Assembly (NCBI GenBank): GCA_003024175.1
Contig: MDYQ01000661.1
Coordinates: 1 to 64,000 of the forward strand
Reading direction: 5' to 3'
Length of the DNA stretch: 64,000 nucleotides
Origin: Planoprotostelium fungivorum
Lineage: Eukaryota; Evosea; Variosea; Cavosteliida; Cavosteliaceae
Positions 11,670-23,500 of this stretch are shown here, piece by piece. The position numbers and the translations under genes are program-made. Positions within the stretch are counted from its first letter, which is position 1. Every line of letters starts with the position of its first letter. The notes under the pieces were generated by a model that was not told where the DNA came from, made no database searches, and saw only the letters and a list, made by a program, of their open reading frames with translations.

Positions 11670-11736
11670 CCATCACCTGATTCGAAACCCCCCATTCCCA
11701 GAAATTAGCATTTACATCGAGGAAAGCGCAAAATTT

Positions 11737-12218
11737 CATTTCAAGGGCGGCAGTGAATCTCTCTCTGCCCAGCTCAGGTCCCGAAGATATAAAAATGAGC
11801 CAATATCAAGTCGTCTTCGAATGGCAATTTGCAATCTTCGATCGATATCTTTACGTTTATCCTGGACAATCATGATAGTGAGTCTCTTTGCCTACTGTAA
11901 GAGGAGCAACTCACCACTATGAGGCGATCGAAGTCTCTCGATCACCTTCCATGTGATCAAGGACAAGTTTTCTCATTAATGACTGGAACATGACACTGCA
12001 TATAGCGTCACATGTTTTCTCGCCTGTCGCGACAAACAATAAAGTGAAGGTCGCACTCGCTGGGTTCCATGGATGATTACATATTATCCGCCGGGATCGG
12101 TCAATCTCGTTCCTTCTGTGGTGATGTGGACTTGAACTCTTCAATCCATTCGCAGCTGGATAATGCAAGCTGTGGACGCTCACGTCCTCTGTCAACTCAG
12201 ACTTTTCTCGCTCATCAT
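11737..12218 (-). CDS. Unidentified protein, multi-exon, structure uncertain
   Basis: The last exon is well supported: after a 53-nt intron (GTGAGTTGC...TTGTCCAG) it reads DKRKDIDRRLQIAIRRRLDI then GSFLYLRDLSWAERDSLPPL and K-stop (TGA 11737-11739), a basic amphipathic helix. The exon before ends FDRLIV. Upstream parts (MFQSLMRKLVLDHME; CEWIEEFKSTSPQKERD; possible start MMSEKS at 12216-12218) look protein-like but I could not fix the joins. No family recognised. It is in tandem behind REV7 (upstream on the same strand) and divergent from the Zn2Cys6 gene. Confidence 0.4.
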
Positions 12219-12374
12219 CGAGCCTTTAGGGCTCAAAATGGTATCTGTTGTGACACCACGGTAACTTAAGTGGCGTCCAGGTCGGAATGGTCGTTGGAAT
12301 CTTACGGGCGTGTCAAATCGTCACCTCTCCCAAAGCTTCTGAAGGCCGAGGTGCTCGGTATCTTCAATAAAGAG

Positions 12375-13461
12375 ATGGCACCTATAGGCATGAAGAAGCC
12401 CAGAACCATCAGCGCTTGCGACGCCTGCAGATCCAATCATCAAGCGTGTAATGATGGTGAGGGAAGGAAGATCTTCCATCGAGACTGACGCCCACAGATC
12501 GACCTTGTCTGCGATGTGTCGAAGAAGAGAAGGAGTGCGTCACATCGGGTCAGAAGCGGAGGAAATATGTTTTAGACTCCCACACTGTGAGCGCTCTGGT
12601 CAAGAGTGGAAGAACTCCATTGAGGCCCACCCTATTCTCATCTCGAGTAAATTCAAAACATGTAATGCCGCTGGCGGAGACCCCTTCTCAAGGTGTTTCT
12701 GCATCTTGGGTGTGATGGCTGACCGTAAATAGAGAAGAGAATCAAAACACCCCATCCATTGGCCGAGCTCAAGTCACAGCAGACAGGAGACACTGGTATA
12801 TATCCTCCGTCCATGTGGACACTGGACGACCCATTGAGAGAGACGATCAATACATACCTGCGGTTTCGAGGATTCGATGATGTGGAAGACCTTCTCCCAG
12901 ATTTCACGAATGAGAGGGAGTCCACGTCTAGAGATCTTCGACAGTCATCGACCATACAGCAACGACACACGATGAATTGCACCTTCCAGAGTCAGATCGA
13001 GGTGAGAACGGGTTCACAACATGTTTTCGTCGATCGGTATCTGAGTTGTTCATTAGGAGGCGATAGAGGAATCTGACTTCGATGTGCCGACTTTGATATG
13101 GACTAGAGGCTTAGATGTCTATTATATGAATGACTCCTTCCGGTGAGTCCAGGTAATGCATCGTGCATCATGCTCATTCTCTTCCAGCGCATCGACCAAC
13201 TGCACGTCCCATTTTGACTCACCGCAATTACAACTCTACAACATGCTGTCTACTCACAGCATCAAGGATCTCTGTGGAAAGATCAAGCTCACTTACCTCA
13301 GCACGTCAGACAAGCCTCTCAGCTTAACGCTTCTGTTCAGTAGCGGAGTGCAGAGGAAGGGAGAGCTGACGGTGAAGAGAGACTTGTTTGGGTATCCTCA
13401 ACTCTTCTGCTTGCACTTGTCACCGCAAGCCTCGATATCTGGAGTCAATCTGTCCATTTGA
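12375..13461 (+). CDS. Zn2Cys6 binuclear-cluster transcription factor
   Basis: DNA-binding regulator of the fungal GAL4 type, also known in amoebae. The start at 12375 (MAPIGMKKPRTISACDACRS) leads directly into the zinc cluster: CDACRSNHQACNDG, an intron, then RPCLRCVEEEKEC, giving the six Cys in the C-x2-C-x6-C...C-x2-C-x6-C pattern, followed by a basic KRRKYVL. After a linker come MWTLDDPLRETINTYLRFRG and FDDVEDLLPDF, then a C-terminal segment with CGKIKLTYLSTSDKPLSLTL and LFSSGVQRKGELTVKRDLFG ending at TGA 13459-13461. The normal fungal middle-homology region is not seen. About 270-290 residues. Which genes it controls cannot be told. Intron calls are consensus based and restore the frame. 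Confidence 0.8.
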
Positions 13462-14161
13462 ATTAAATTATGAATCGAATTTTGCACTTGATGAGAGAGA
13501 AGGAGACAGCCGTCTGCGGTTCTACCGCTTAGCCTCGCTTTTCGTTGTGTGCCTTGTCTCGTACTCCCCTTGCCTCTATTGTTCCTTGTTCTTCATTCGC
13601 CCTTCGGTACATCGGTTAGAAGGTCGCACTTGGAGACAACGTATCGCGGCGAGACAAAGAGTTTTCACCTAGTGTCGTGAAAACCTTTATAGATGATCAT
13701 CGTCTTCTATCTGATCATGACTCGGTTGGGCTATTGGATTGATCCCCTGCTCTTGATTATCCTCTTCAGTATATAGCAGTGTGAGAGGAGCGTAGATGAC
13801 AATGAAGAGGAATCCATTGTACCTGCCATCTCCTTTGTGCCTGTCGCGGTGTAAGCCGACTTGTACACGCGCGATGAAATCGCAATTCATCTCATGTTCG
13901 ACGGTGTTCGTCTAATTATATCATCTTTGAGATCCTGATGTCACGCTTTCCTTTGACACCAACAACGGTGGCTCGCTGTCACTGATTACATGCACTTGAC
14001 GAAAAATTCCTCGTGTGAATCATATAGACGGGGTTGAAATAATTCGATAACAGTTAGATCATGTGGTGCGTCAGCCTTCTCTCGTCTGGTGGAGTTGTAT
14101 GCAGCCATTTCAAACAAAAAGAATAAATGATCACCTTCATTTTCTTTCGACCGCATCTCCA
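13462..14161. other. 700 bp without a firm gene
   Basis: Between the Zn2Cys6 gene and COMMD4. A minus-strand ATG frame at 13687-13890 (MNCDFIARVQVGLHRDRHKG with a hydrophobic GFLFIVIYAPLTLLY) and an overlapping plus-strand frame from 13695 (MIIVFYLIMTRLGYWIDPLL) mirror each other; only one, or neither, is real. No RNA gene was recognised by eye. Confidence 0.4.
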
Positions 14162-15125
14162 ATGGTGAGGTCCATCGGTTGATAGGTGTATTCGAATTGT
14201 GTGTTTGTTGACCTTGAAATAGAGGTTCCGATTCTGTGGTGAGCTCGATGCTCCTGATTGGATCTTGAAGGAGATCACCCTCCTGGCCAAGATCGTGAGT
14301 CTGGATTATTCATCAGATCGTCTTAAACAAACATATGACCGTTGGACAGTCTTCTGTTCGTGTTCGACTATTATGCATTCAAGTATTGAACGAGATGATC
14401 GGTGGAAACATCGATGTGAGCCAGCGTTTCATATCCTCAGCGCACGTATGAAACATCTGATCTTCACGTCAGTATGAGAAAGTGGCCAAATTGACGAAGG
14501 ATACGACCAACTTTGGTATGTGCTCATTTTCCTTTCTCCTCACTCATCTCCTGCAGATGATTCGGACGTAAAGGCATCCATCGCCGCGCTCTATTTCATC
14601 TTGAGCTCTGCCGCGAAATACAACGTAGAAGACACGATCCTCAGCACCGAATTACAGCAGCTCGGACTTCCAAAGGGTGAGATCTCATCCTCCCATTTTA
14701 CTCGAGATGTCACCATCTCAACTCCATCACAGAGCACTGTGATGCACTCTGCAAGCCTTACACGGAAAAGAAACAGAAACTCCGCGAAGTCTTCTCCCAA
14801 CAGACCCTCCAACGTGAGCCACCATCAAACATGATCACATCTCCATCATCCATCGCCGACTCTTCACAGTTCCACGGATCGAAGAGATCGATTGGAGAGT
14901 CGACTATGTCATGGCGACTCATGAGCAGAAGGAGACCAACACACCCACCGTCCATCTCCAGTTGAAGATGAAGCAGAACGATTTCGGTGGACCGGAGACT
15001 GTGGCCTTTGAGATGACTCCAGAGAAGCTGCGCCTCTTACTCTACGGTGACGTGTCGAATGGAGGTCGTGCGACTGACTTGATCCAGAGCTGAAGGCGGC
15101 GAGGGAGGCTATCAAGTCGCTGTGA
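14162..15125 (+). CDS. COMMD4: COMM domain-containing protein 4
   Basis: Subunit of the Commander/CCC endosomal recycling complex. The first coding exon is only the ATG at 14162-14164, followed at once by an intron GTGAGGTCC...GAAATAG; the next exon reads [20 protein letters not shown] then [18 protein letters not shown] matches the human COMMD4 start (MRFRFCGDLDCPDW), so this odd start is well supported. Later exons give [66 protein letters not shown] and the COMM domain with [35 protein letters not shown] and [18 protein letters not shown], ending at TGA 15123-15125. Seven or so introns; about 200 residues, the family length. No other Commander subunit is in the window. Confidence 0.93.
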
Positions 15126-15372
15126 GTAAGATGAATAAAAGAACGGTGTACCCGGTGGTTTGCGTGGGTTCGTGTGGTGTGGTTCCGTTGCAGTTGGCTT
15201 CACGTGCAACATTGCGATTGTTTATTATAAACATTGCTGTTGTTGTCGTGATGACCAGAACAGTAGATCAACTCAATCAGTAGACCACATGAAAAGAAGA
15301 GAAGAGAAGTACCCTAAAATGATCGCGAATGAAACTAACAAGATTGTCTACAAATTTATTCGTTTTAATTGT

Positions 15373-16535
15373 TTAGACTGGACAATAAGTGGATGTTGCC
15401 TGATCGATGTGGGTGATGGTCACTGTATCCTGCTGCATTGGCGCGGGTACGTGATGATATACCATTGTTGGGTTCTGAAACACTTGTAACCACTGTCCCA
15501 CCTCGTGGACTTTCTCATCAGGAACTGGAATCTGACCTCCATCAGCCACCATTGTCATCATCGACATCACCTCCACTCGGCTCAGGACGCCAAAGTGAGC
15601 CAGTTTGAGTTTCAAGATGTTGAGAGCTCTGCCTTCCATAAATTCTTGTGTGAGCGCACAGGCCAAGATGGGGTGAGAATAAAACTTTGGGGTGAAAGGT
15701 TTTAAACAGTAGAGATTTCCCTCGAAATAGATCGCACCACGAGCCAGAGTGCAAGAGTGAGTGGCGGGGTCAAATCTGAAGAAGATGAGACGATGATGAT
15801 GAGAGAGAGGTGTCTACCTGGCGTGACGTCTGACGAGACCGAAGATGAGGGTAATGGTGAAAAGCACGGCGGCAAAGATACCGAACGAGGAGACGCGGAC
15901 GATTATGTCCTCTCTCAGATTGTTGGCATACCAGAAGACGACTGAACGAAGATTATTCGGTGATAGGCTGGTGATATGGGCTCACGAGTGACGGTGGCAT
16001 AAGTGATTCCAGTGCAGAGGATGACGATGAAGACGGAAGACAGCAGTTGGTGGAACTTACGTTTGGCCAAGATGGGCCATGTGACCGGATCGTAGACCCA
16101 GGAACCAATGTGACGATGTTCAAAGAGCTCGGCAGCGACTTTCTGATGTCTTTGGAGGTCAGAGGTGCATGCATGGTCTGGAGATTCTCACCCGGAAGCC
16201 ATTTGAAAGAAGATAAGAGCTAATAGGCAAACGAAGAGAAGGACACCGGCTACGGCGATCATGGGGACGATGTCTGCGGAGTGACCAAGCACCATGGTGT
16301 AATTGACACCAACATAAACGGCGATTGCGGCCAATTTCACCAATAAGACGGCGTAGATGATCTTGAGCATCGTGAGGCTGAATTCGTCGGCCGAAGATAC
16401 GAAAATGTGGGCTCACAATCGCGTGACTCTGTAGACGATGACATTCTGGGTTCCTTGATCTACGGTATAGAAGTTTGAGAGGAGTGGTGTTGCCTCTTGC
16501 CCCATGTTGCTGTTGGAAGATAATGAGCGGACCAT
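15373..16535 (-). CDS. Four-TM membrane protein of unknown function
   Basis: The start at 16533-16535 gives MVRSLSSNSNMGQEATPLLS and NFYTVDQGTQNVIVYRVTR. Hydrophobic segments follow: MLKIIYAVLLVKLAAIAVYV, IVPMIAVAGVLLFVCLLALI, LLSSVFIVILCTGITYAT and VSSFGIFAAVLFTITLIFGL. Between the second and third is EHRHIGSWVYDPVTWPILAK. The C-terminal soluble part reads YSHPILACALTQEFMEGRAL then NILKLKLAHFGVLSRVEVMS and DGGQIPVPDEKVHEVGQWLQ and ends at 15373. I do not recognise the family. An N-terminal acidic cluster with LL could be an endosomal sorting signal, which is inference only. Several introns near 40-60 nt. Confidence 0.7.
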
Positions 16536-16851
16536 GATCTTTCTCTCTTCTCCTCGTAACGCGAATTTCCGACGTGATGCGATGTCAGAGATTTACCTGC
16601 CACCTCTCCAGAGAATTTTCGCTTCTCGTCAGCAAAACGAGGACAAGACTTGAGCTGCGGTGTACATTAAGAGAATGGGATTGATCTGAAGAGAGCTCTA
16701 CTGGAGGGGAGTACACCTAGTGACATACCTCATCGTTTGTTGATGTTGATGAAGTTCAATCTATAGGGCGCGTTTGTCTTGACCCCACTCAAGATCGTAC
16801 GGTATTATATCAATACAGTTGACCCGAAAGAAAAGAAGTCATCTATTCTCC
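16536..16851. other. Intergenic gap of 316 bp, nothing seen
   Basis: Upstream region of the four-TM gene and downstream region of the sedolisin gene, both on minus. No open frame or repeat stands out. Confidence 0.5.
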
Positions 16852-19800
16852 TTATGCGTATATCTCGCTGTTGACAACAGGTACAGTGTAGGCGACAGGT
16901 ACACTGTTGACGATAGGTGCGCTGTTGATGGTAGCACCATAGTGAGGCTGGGGTCTATAGTATTGGTGAGGGGCACCTCGATTGGCAATGAGAGTTCTCA
17001 TTCGGTCCCGTCTCTGGTTCGCTCTCACGATGGCACCGATGATACCACACACGGCGACGAGAACGAGCAGTATTGGACCAATGGCCCAAATGGGGAAGTC
17101 ACTCGACCTGGGACTGCTATAACCCGAAGAATAGCCTGATGATGTGAGTGCGAGAAGAGATGACGATCTATCTGGAAGAAGACTCTCACCGGAAGAGGAA
17201 GAACTATAGGAAGAGGAGGAACTATAGGAAGAGGAAGAGCTATAGGAAGAGGAGGAGTAACCAGAAGAGGAGGAACTATAGGAAGAGGAAGAGTAACCAG
17301 AGGAGGAAGAGTATCCAGAGGAAGAGTAGCCAGAAGAGGAATCACTATAAGAGGAGGTGTAACCAGAAGTCGAAGAGGAGGAGGTGTAACCAGAAGTAGA
17401 AGAGGAGGAGGTGTAACCAGAAGTAGAAGAGGAGGAGGTGTAACCAGAAGTCGAAGAGGAGGAGGTGTAACCAGAAGTAGAAGAGGAGGAGGTGTAACCA
17501 GAAGTAGAAGAGGAGGTATAACCGGAGGAAGAAGAGGAAGTGTAGATCTTCGGCACTAATCTGTCACTGAGGGGAGGCTCCTCCGTGATGTTGTGCAAGG
17601 CCTGAACTCTCTCAATCACACGTGGACGAGACAAGTCACCTGGAGATATCGGATGATCTCTGGAAACCTCGGAGTACCTAAACCAGAGGCAGGGTCCCAT
17701 CCTGATACGAGATGAACGACTGAACGCGATCGACATCTTCACCCTTTGAAGCGCTATATCCCAGCGTGGAGCAGTGATATCTGTTGCACTTGATGTCTCC
17801 GGAAGTCACATCGAAGAAGGTCTCTGGCTTCTCCTCGGCCATCTGTGATGACGTCACGACACGTCATTGACGGGGCGTACCTTGTACAGCAGGGGATTGA
17901 GGAATCCCAGGGCAGTCTTGTTGTGACTCATGAGCCAGCCGTTGATGATGGAGATCATTCCAGTCAGGGCGGGTGCACTCGCGCTCGTTCCATCAACGGT
18001 ACTGAACCATGTCAACGCGCGATGGTGTGGATGGTGATACGTATGGTGAAATACGAGAACGATCATCCTCGTGATGATGATCGTGATCGTCAAGATGATG
18101 ATCACCTGGCGTCTTCGTCCGACATGGAGTTGTAGACGACGTAAGAGCAACCCAAGAAGGAGATGTCAGGATAAGCTCTCTTACTGGTGTCATACTGCTC
18201 GGGAGGAGGTAGATCGGTCAGATTCGCCGACAGATGGACCCATTCAGACACAGATCTGTTCTGGTAACCGGGGCGAGAGCCGGAAAATTGAGCGAAACCT
18301 CCACCTGAAGTGATCAAGCAGCTGCCTGTATCAGAAGAAGCCACGGACTCCGTAATTCCGTCCCAATCGGTCGCCCCCACGCTGCGGCGGTCAGTCATCT
18401 ACAACGATGTAGTTTCCCACCTCGTCACATACGGGCTGCTGGTGGGATAATCGGTTTGGAACATGGGCAGGTCCGATTGGTACTCGTAACCTTTCACGTT
18501 AAACGTGACACCGTTGATGACTGTTTGGATGGGGATGATGGAGCTGCACGGAACATCTGAATACAGATCGGGCGCATACCCTTCGGTAGCGATGGTGTAG
18601 CGAGAATTGGCCTCTGCTAAAACCCGAACGAGCTGATTGATGTGACTCGAAGCCTGTGAGCAAGACTGTGACGCGTTGAAAGGATTTAAAGCCGTCGGCC
18701 ATATGCACTGACTGGTCGAGGTGCTGATGATGAGACTACCGCAGCGTGTGGAACTGTGGCAGTCCCAACCACCTCGATCGCAATATTTACGCTGGTTACG
18801 TCAGTGGTAACCACGGTGATATCACTGACAGTACCGTCCACGGGAAAGTTACCAGTATTACCGGCCCACCCTATAGCTCCATCATCTACAATCGTCAGAC
18901 GGTACTACGCGTGATGACGTCATCACCTCCGGATGACACGAGCGCTGAAACTCCGGCAACACTGACACGTATCACGAATGATCACGTCTACTGCCTCACC
19001 CTAATTTCTGAAACTCTACGTTGGTGGCCTCTATGTATTGAGCGTTACTGTAGCCGAACTGTAACTGTCATTCGATTGTGGTGAAGTGTTCTCACCGTGG
19101 CACAGTCGGTGTTGCCTCCAGCATAGCACTGCATGAACTCTGAAAATCCATAAGAGAAAGACCAGACGAGAGGCTTTGGGTCAGGCGTCGATGCTAACTA
19201 CTACCGTCAATCTACATCGTTGTAGATGCACACCTGTAACAACCAGTCCAATATCCAGCTTTTCGATTGGACGTCAAGAAAAGTCGTGCTCACGTTTCTA
19301 CCTGTCTACCTTCAGCTTCAAGGTTCCCAATTTAATGTATTTCAAGTTCACCGATGGTGGTCATGTACTGTATGTCTAAATCTGGCTCTCCCGAACAAAC
19401 AGAGACACCTCGACTGCAGTATCTACCGTGGATCTCCACGTCGGGGGTAGGGATACCATCAGCGTTGGCCATGCCCTTCCATTCTCAGCTGTCTATCAAG
19501 GTGGAGGTGACACACCTTGAGTCCGATCGGTTGGAACATCGCGTCGAAAGCGGCGACTCCTTGTGTATTGTTGGGATGGATGTTTGTGACGTTCTCGGGC
19601 ATGCCGTAGATGCGTCTTATGTCTTTCGGAGTGACCTTCACCCTGCTCCTCTTCTTCACCTTCTTCTCTCCGAGAGATTGAACCTGAGAAACTTAAGATG
19701 GGATGCATGTCGATCGTGATGTGATACCTTGAGGTTGGTCTGATGTCGAAACTCGGTTAGACCGAGAATGAGGTGGACGTGGGGAAAGATGTCGTTGGGT

Positions 19801-20368
19801 ACACTGATTCTCCTGTGGGATCGAACCACTTGTACTCCGGTGTGGTGTTGGTACACGAACATCGAAGCATTCAACAGCTGCGCGACTTGATGAGCAGAAG
19901 CCTCGACCTGGGGTTGTGAGCGACGAAAGGAGATGAGGATCTCACCGAATAATGGTGTTGCTGTCTGCGAAAGGTGACATTGTGAGAGTCTAGCCATTCA
20001 TCGACGGTCCTGATGGACTCCAATGACGGTTTGGTGAGGGCATCGATTTCTCCCGTGGACAACCACTGGCCGTATCGTGGAGAGGTTGGATCACTCAACT
20101 CCCAAAACTGCTTCTCCAGGACGTTCAAGTTGCTTTGTCTATTTGATTCAGCATCGGATGGGTGAACATTTCCTCACTTGAGAAGGACCTTGAATTGGAT
20201 GGGCTCGTTCGCTGCTACCATCCTCTGAAGAGACCAACCCTGTGGAACCTGGCGATGGTTACGAGTCTATGGTGAATCTCATCACACCTCTCTCGACTCC
20301 ATAATGGTCGCTCGGCTCGCTGAGGTGAGCACCAAACCCCACAAAAGGAGGCAGACCGACGACCTCAT
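16852..20368 (-). CDS. Sedolisin (S53) serine protease with Ser-rich stalk and C-terminal TM anchor
   Basis: Predicted secreted or lysosomal tripeptidyl-peptidase-like protease tethered to a membrane. The start at 20366-20368 gives signal peptide MRSSVCLLLWGLVLTSASRA. The pro-kumamolisin domain follows (LEKQFWELSDPTSPRYGQWL, DALTKPSLESIRTVDEWLD, HVHLILGLTEFRHQTNL) and the catalytic domain opens with VTPKDIRRIYGMPENV. The nucleophile motif reads TVDGTSASAPALTGM with the catalytic Ser in GTSAS, then NPLLYKM, FDVTSGDIKCNRYHCSTLGY and WDPASGLGTPRF, the usual calcium-site end of the family. Then come a Ser/Tyr/Gly/Thr-rich stalk of about 120 residues, a TM segment IWAIGPILLVLVAVCGIIGA and a basic cytosolic tail ending EIYA at 16852. 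The stalk and TM are unusual for S53 enzymes, which are mostly soluble. I did not locate the Glu/Asp catalytic pair with certainty because that part is split by many introns. Confidence 0.85.
17165..17545 (-). repeat. Tandem repeat encoding the Ser/Gly/Tyr/Thr stalk
   Basis: Near-perfect 27-bp units (protein unit SSSSTSGYT) are repeated about six times at 17360-17520, followed by looser SSSSGYSS units to about 17170. They are translated within the sedolisin gene and make an extended, probably O-glycosylated stalk. Unit identity is high, so repeat number should vary among strains. Confidence 0.85.
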
Positions 20369-20512
20369 GCTTCTCCTGCTCGAATAGAATCTCGTCGCGC
20401 TCTGAAATTCTCGTCGGAACGGAAATGTCTTTTCAACGCGACAGCAGCGTCCCGACGCGGACGGGAAAGTTTTGTTGACACGGACACGAAAAGACACTGT
20501 ACAACTCGTGTA

Positions 20513-23500
20513 TTAAGTGATTCCCCCCGGAAGAGGTATCCCCTTCTTCAACGCCAACTCCTTGATGATCTTCTTCAACTCCTCCGACTTCTGTGTCTCC
20601 GTCACATCTTTTCGATTCATGATCTCCTGAACCCTCGCTGCGGACTCTGGATGGTGAGCCATCGAGTATCTCGCCAGCTGGGACGACAGAGAGGGCGGTG
20701 CCGACCCTTTTACGGGCAGTTTGGGCTGCTGAGGTGGTGCTCCACCGGCCGCCTTGATCGGCGGTGGTGACTTCACCGTGGATTTCTTCACCGGTAGCTT
20801 GGCCTGCGGTGCGATCGATTGGGACGGTGGAATGGCGGGAACGGCAGGGGGTGGGGTGGGGGGAGGAGCGGGTGGTCCGGCCGCCTTCGCTTTCACTCTC
20901 TTCGTGGGAGACAGAACGGGAGTCATCACGGATGTCTTTAGAGGTCCTTTTACCAGCGTCGGTGCCTTGTTCGTTCCAACGGTCTGATTGATCTGTGCGA
21001 GTGATCTAGACATGCTGTTGTTATTGTTCGCGTTGCTGTTGAGGATGAGGCTAGTGCTCTGAGGTAGAGAAGCGGGCACGTCTTTCTGAAAGGCGGGATT
21101 TTTGATGGCAGTGCGTGCGAATGCGGCGGGGTCGGTCTGGTTGTGACCGGACAGGCTCGACAGCGTCGTGTCTAACACTTTCGTCGCGTTCAGATGCGAC
21201 GCCCCGGCGGATGATTTGGGTCCCGCGCGTAACTGTCCGGTGGGTCCCTTCACCGTGAGCTTGTCTAAGCTGTTGGACAGCCTCTGTGGAGGGTGAGGAA
21301 ATTTCATTTAGAATCTACGCACCTGAGCCTGCCCGCTCACCGATGCGTTCGCGTTGTTCTCTGCGATCTTCGCAGCCATTCGGTGTAACTTGGCGACGGA
21401 CAACTCGGAAGGACCTTTGACGCTCTTGAGATTGGGACGGCTGAGGGGCACGACGGGTTTCGATTCCTCTCCCCTCCCTCTCTTTTTCTGCGGTGGCATC
21501 TTCTTTAGAACGTCCAACACGGAAAAGAGGCTGGGGCGACAGTCTACGGCCGAATTTGGGTTGCCCGACGCCTCGTTGTTCTGCAGGGCTAGCCTCATCT
21601 TTTCAGTCTGGAAGCCCTCTTCTTCCGCCAAGACAGTCTTCCACCTCTCGTAAATGTGTTTCTTACTGCGTCTGCGACGGAATGGATGGGGTACTGAGTT
21701 GACGATGTCGGTGATGAGATCCCAGTTGGTGCCAAATTTAGATTTGGCTTCTAAGATGGCGAGGTCTTCGTCGACACACCAGGGAAGGATGACGTCGACA
21801 ACGGGGAGGCCGGAGCCGGAGGAGGAGGCATCCTCTCTCCTCTTCTTCTTTCTGCTCCTGTCGTGGCGTCAGAATGTGGCGGGTTGTAGATGACACCCAC
21901 TTTTCCGATTTCTTTCGATTCTTTTCGGAGGAGGGTAAGGCAGGAGAGGCATCTTCAGAGTGTTTCTTCTTCTTCTCTTTCTTCTCCTTCTTCTTCTTCT
22001 TGTCTTTGCTCTTCCCTTCTTCGTCTTCTCTTCTCTTCTTCGTCTTCGTGTGGTCCGGTAGGGTCACCTCTTTCTCTCTCCTCTTCTTCTGCGATTTTTC
22101 TTCACCCAGCCACTCCATCTCGGCGTCTTCGAGGAGTGGACTGAAGTTCCGAGGAGTTTCCGCGGGCTCGGGGATCGGAGTTTTCTCCAGGTTTTCCGCC
22201 ACGGCGGCCCAGTCCCATTTCTCCACCCTGGCTCGTTTTCCCGCCAAAATGGCCGATTGAATCATGTACTTGGCAGCCGACGGTGGTATCAGTGGATTCG
22301 TCAGCACCTGTCACACTTAACCCCTAAACCCCACTCTCTTCCCACCTTCGAGCTGCTGAGACCGAGGGCCCACGGCTCGTCCCAACTGGGTTGAATGGCG
22401 TCGACCACGTGTGAGGCCATCCATTCACACGTGTGGATGACCGGTAGATCTAGATCGTCTAAAGGGGGGATGTAGATCTCGTCTAGATCTGGATTCGGTG
22501 GTGCGTAGATCTGAGCGGCGCGGGAAAATGAAACGCGGTTGAAGGGGCGACGGGGGTTGTCTCGTTGTAGATCGTCGTCTTGTCGTGTGGGTCGGTGAAG
22601 GTAGTGGTGTACGGATGATATGTAGAGATCGAGGGAAGAAGACCCGCCCATTACCTACCAAAAGTCGGCGAAATTTCACCAAAAGAGCGTTGTAGATCGA
22701 TGGTTCGTATCGGAATCTCACTGAGATACCTCGTAATATATGGGCTGCTCGTCATCCGATGTGTTATCTTCTCCCTCTCTGTCCCCCCCCGCCTTCTCTT
22801 CTTCTTTGACCTCGGTCCCAATGTTTTGGGACTCCTCCTCCTTCACCTCCACCCTCGGCTCCTCGGGAGCGGGCACATTCTGCTGCTGTTGCAAAAATTT
22901 GAGCATGTACCTAGAGGGGTCAGACGCGTTGTAGACGGTCGATTCACCTCTGAATGGGGTTGAGTTGTTCTTCGAACGGAAAAGTCGTGGAATCTTCCTG
23001 GACTTCTTCCACCACCTCCTCCGTGATCTGTACCCCAGTCGATTGGGTGAGCGTTGTAGATGGTGCCGTGGAACTCGTTGATTCTTCGTTGAAATCTTGC
23101 GTTTCGATCATAATCTCCTTCTCGGCCGCGGCCAGGGCATTACGATCTGAAGTCTCTTCCACTTGAGCGATGGCCTTCACCCAATCCTTCTCACTGACCT
23201 ATCCACTCGATCAGTCTCGTTGTAGACGAATGAATGGCCAGTTGTAGATGAACACATGGCGAGTTGTAGTCACCTGTGGAGCATCATTCTCCTCGAAAGC
23301 TCGATTTCCCCCGATGAGATCACGAAGGTCAAGCTTCTTGAAAAAGTCCGTAGTGAACGATCCAGCGTCGATGACCATATCATCCAACTCTTTCTTCTGA
23401 TTGCTCTTGTTCAAAATGTTCTCCTCCACCGTGTATTCGTTGATGAGTCGATAGATGTGAACCTCTCTCGTCTGACCGATGCGATGACAGCGATCTTGTG

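Noticed and set aside
17148-17399. Plus-strand Lys/Arg/Ser-rich frame opposite the sedolisin stalk; also a CRISPR-like look of the 27-bp repeats
   Set aside because: The repeats are in frame, on minus, within a continuous protease gene and have no unique spacers.
20754-20987. Gly/Phe-rich plus frame opposite the EP400-like C-terminus
   Set aside because: Shadow of the Pro/Ala-rich coding strand.
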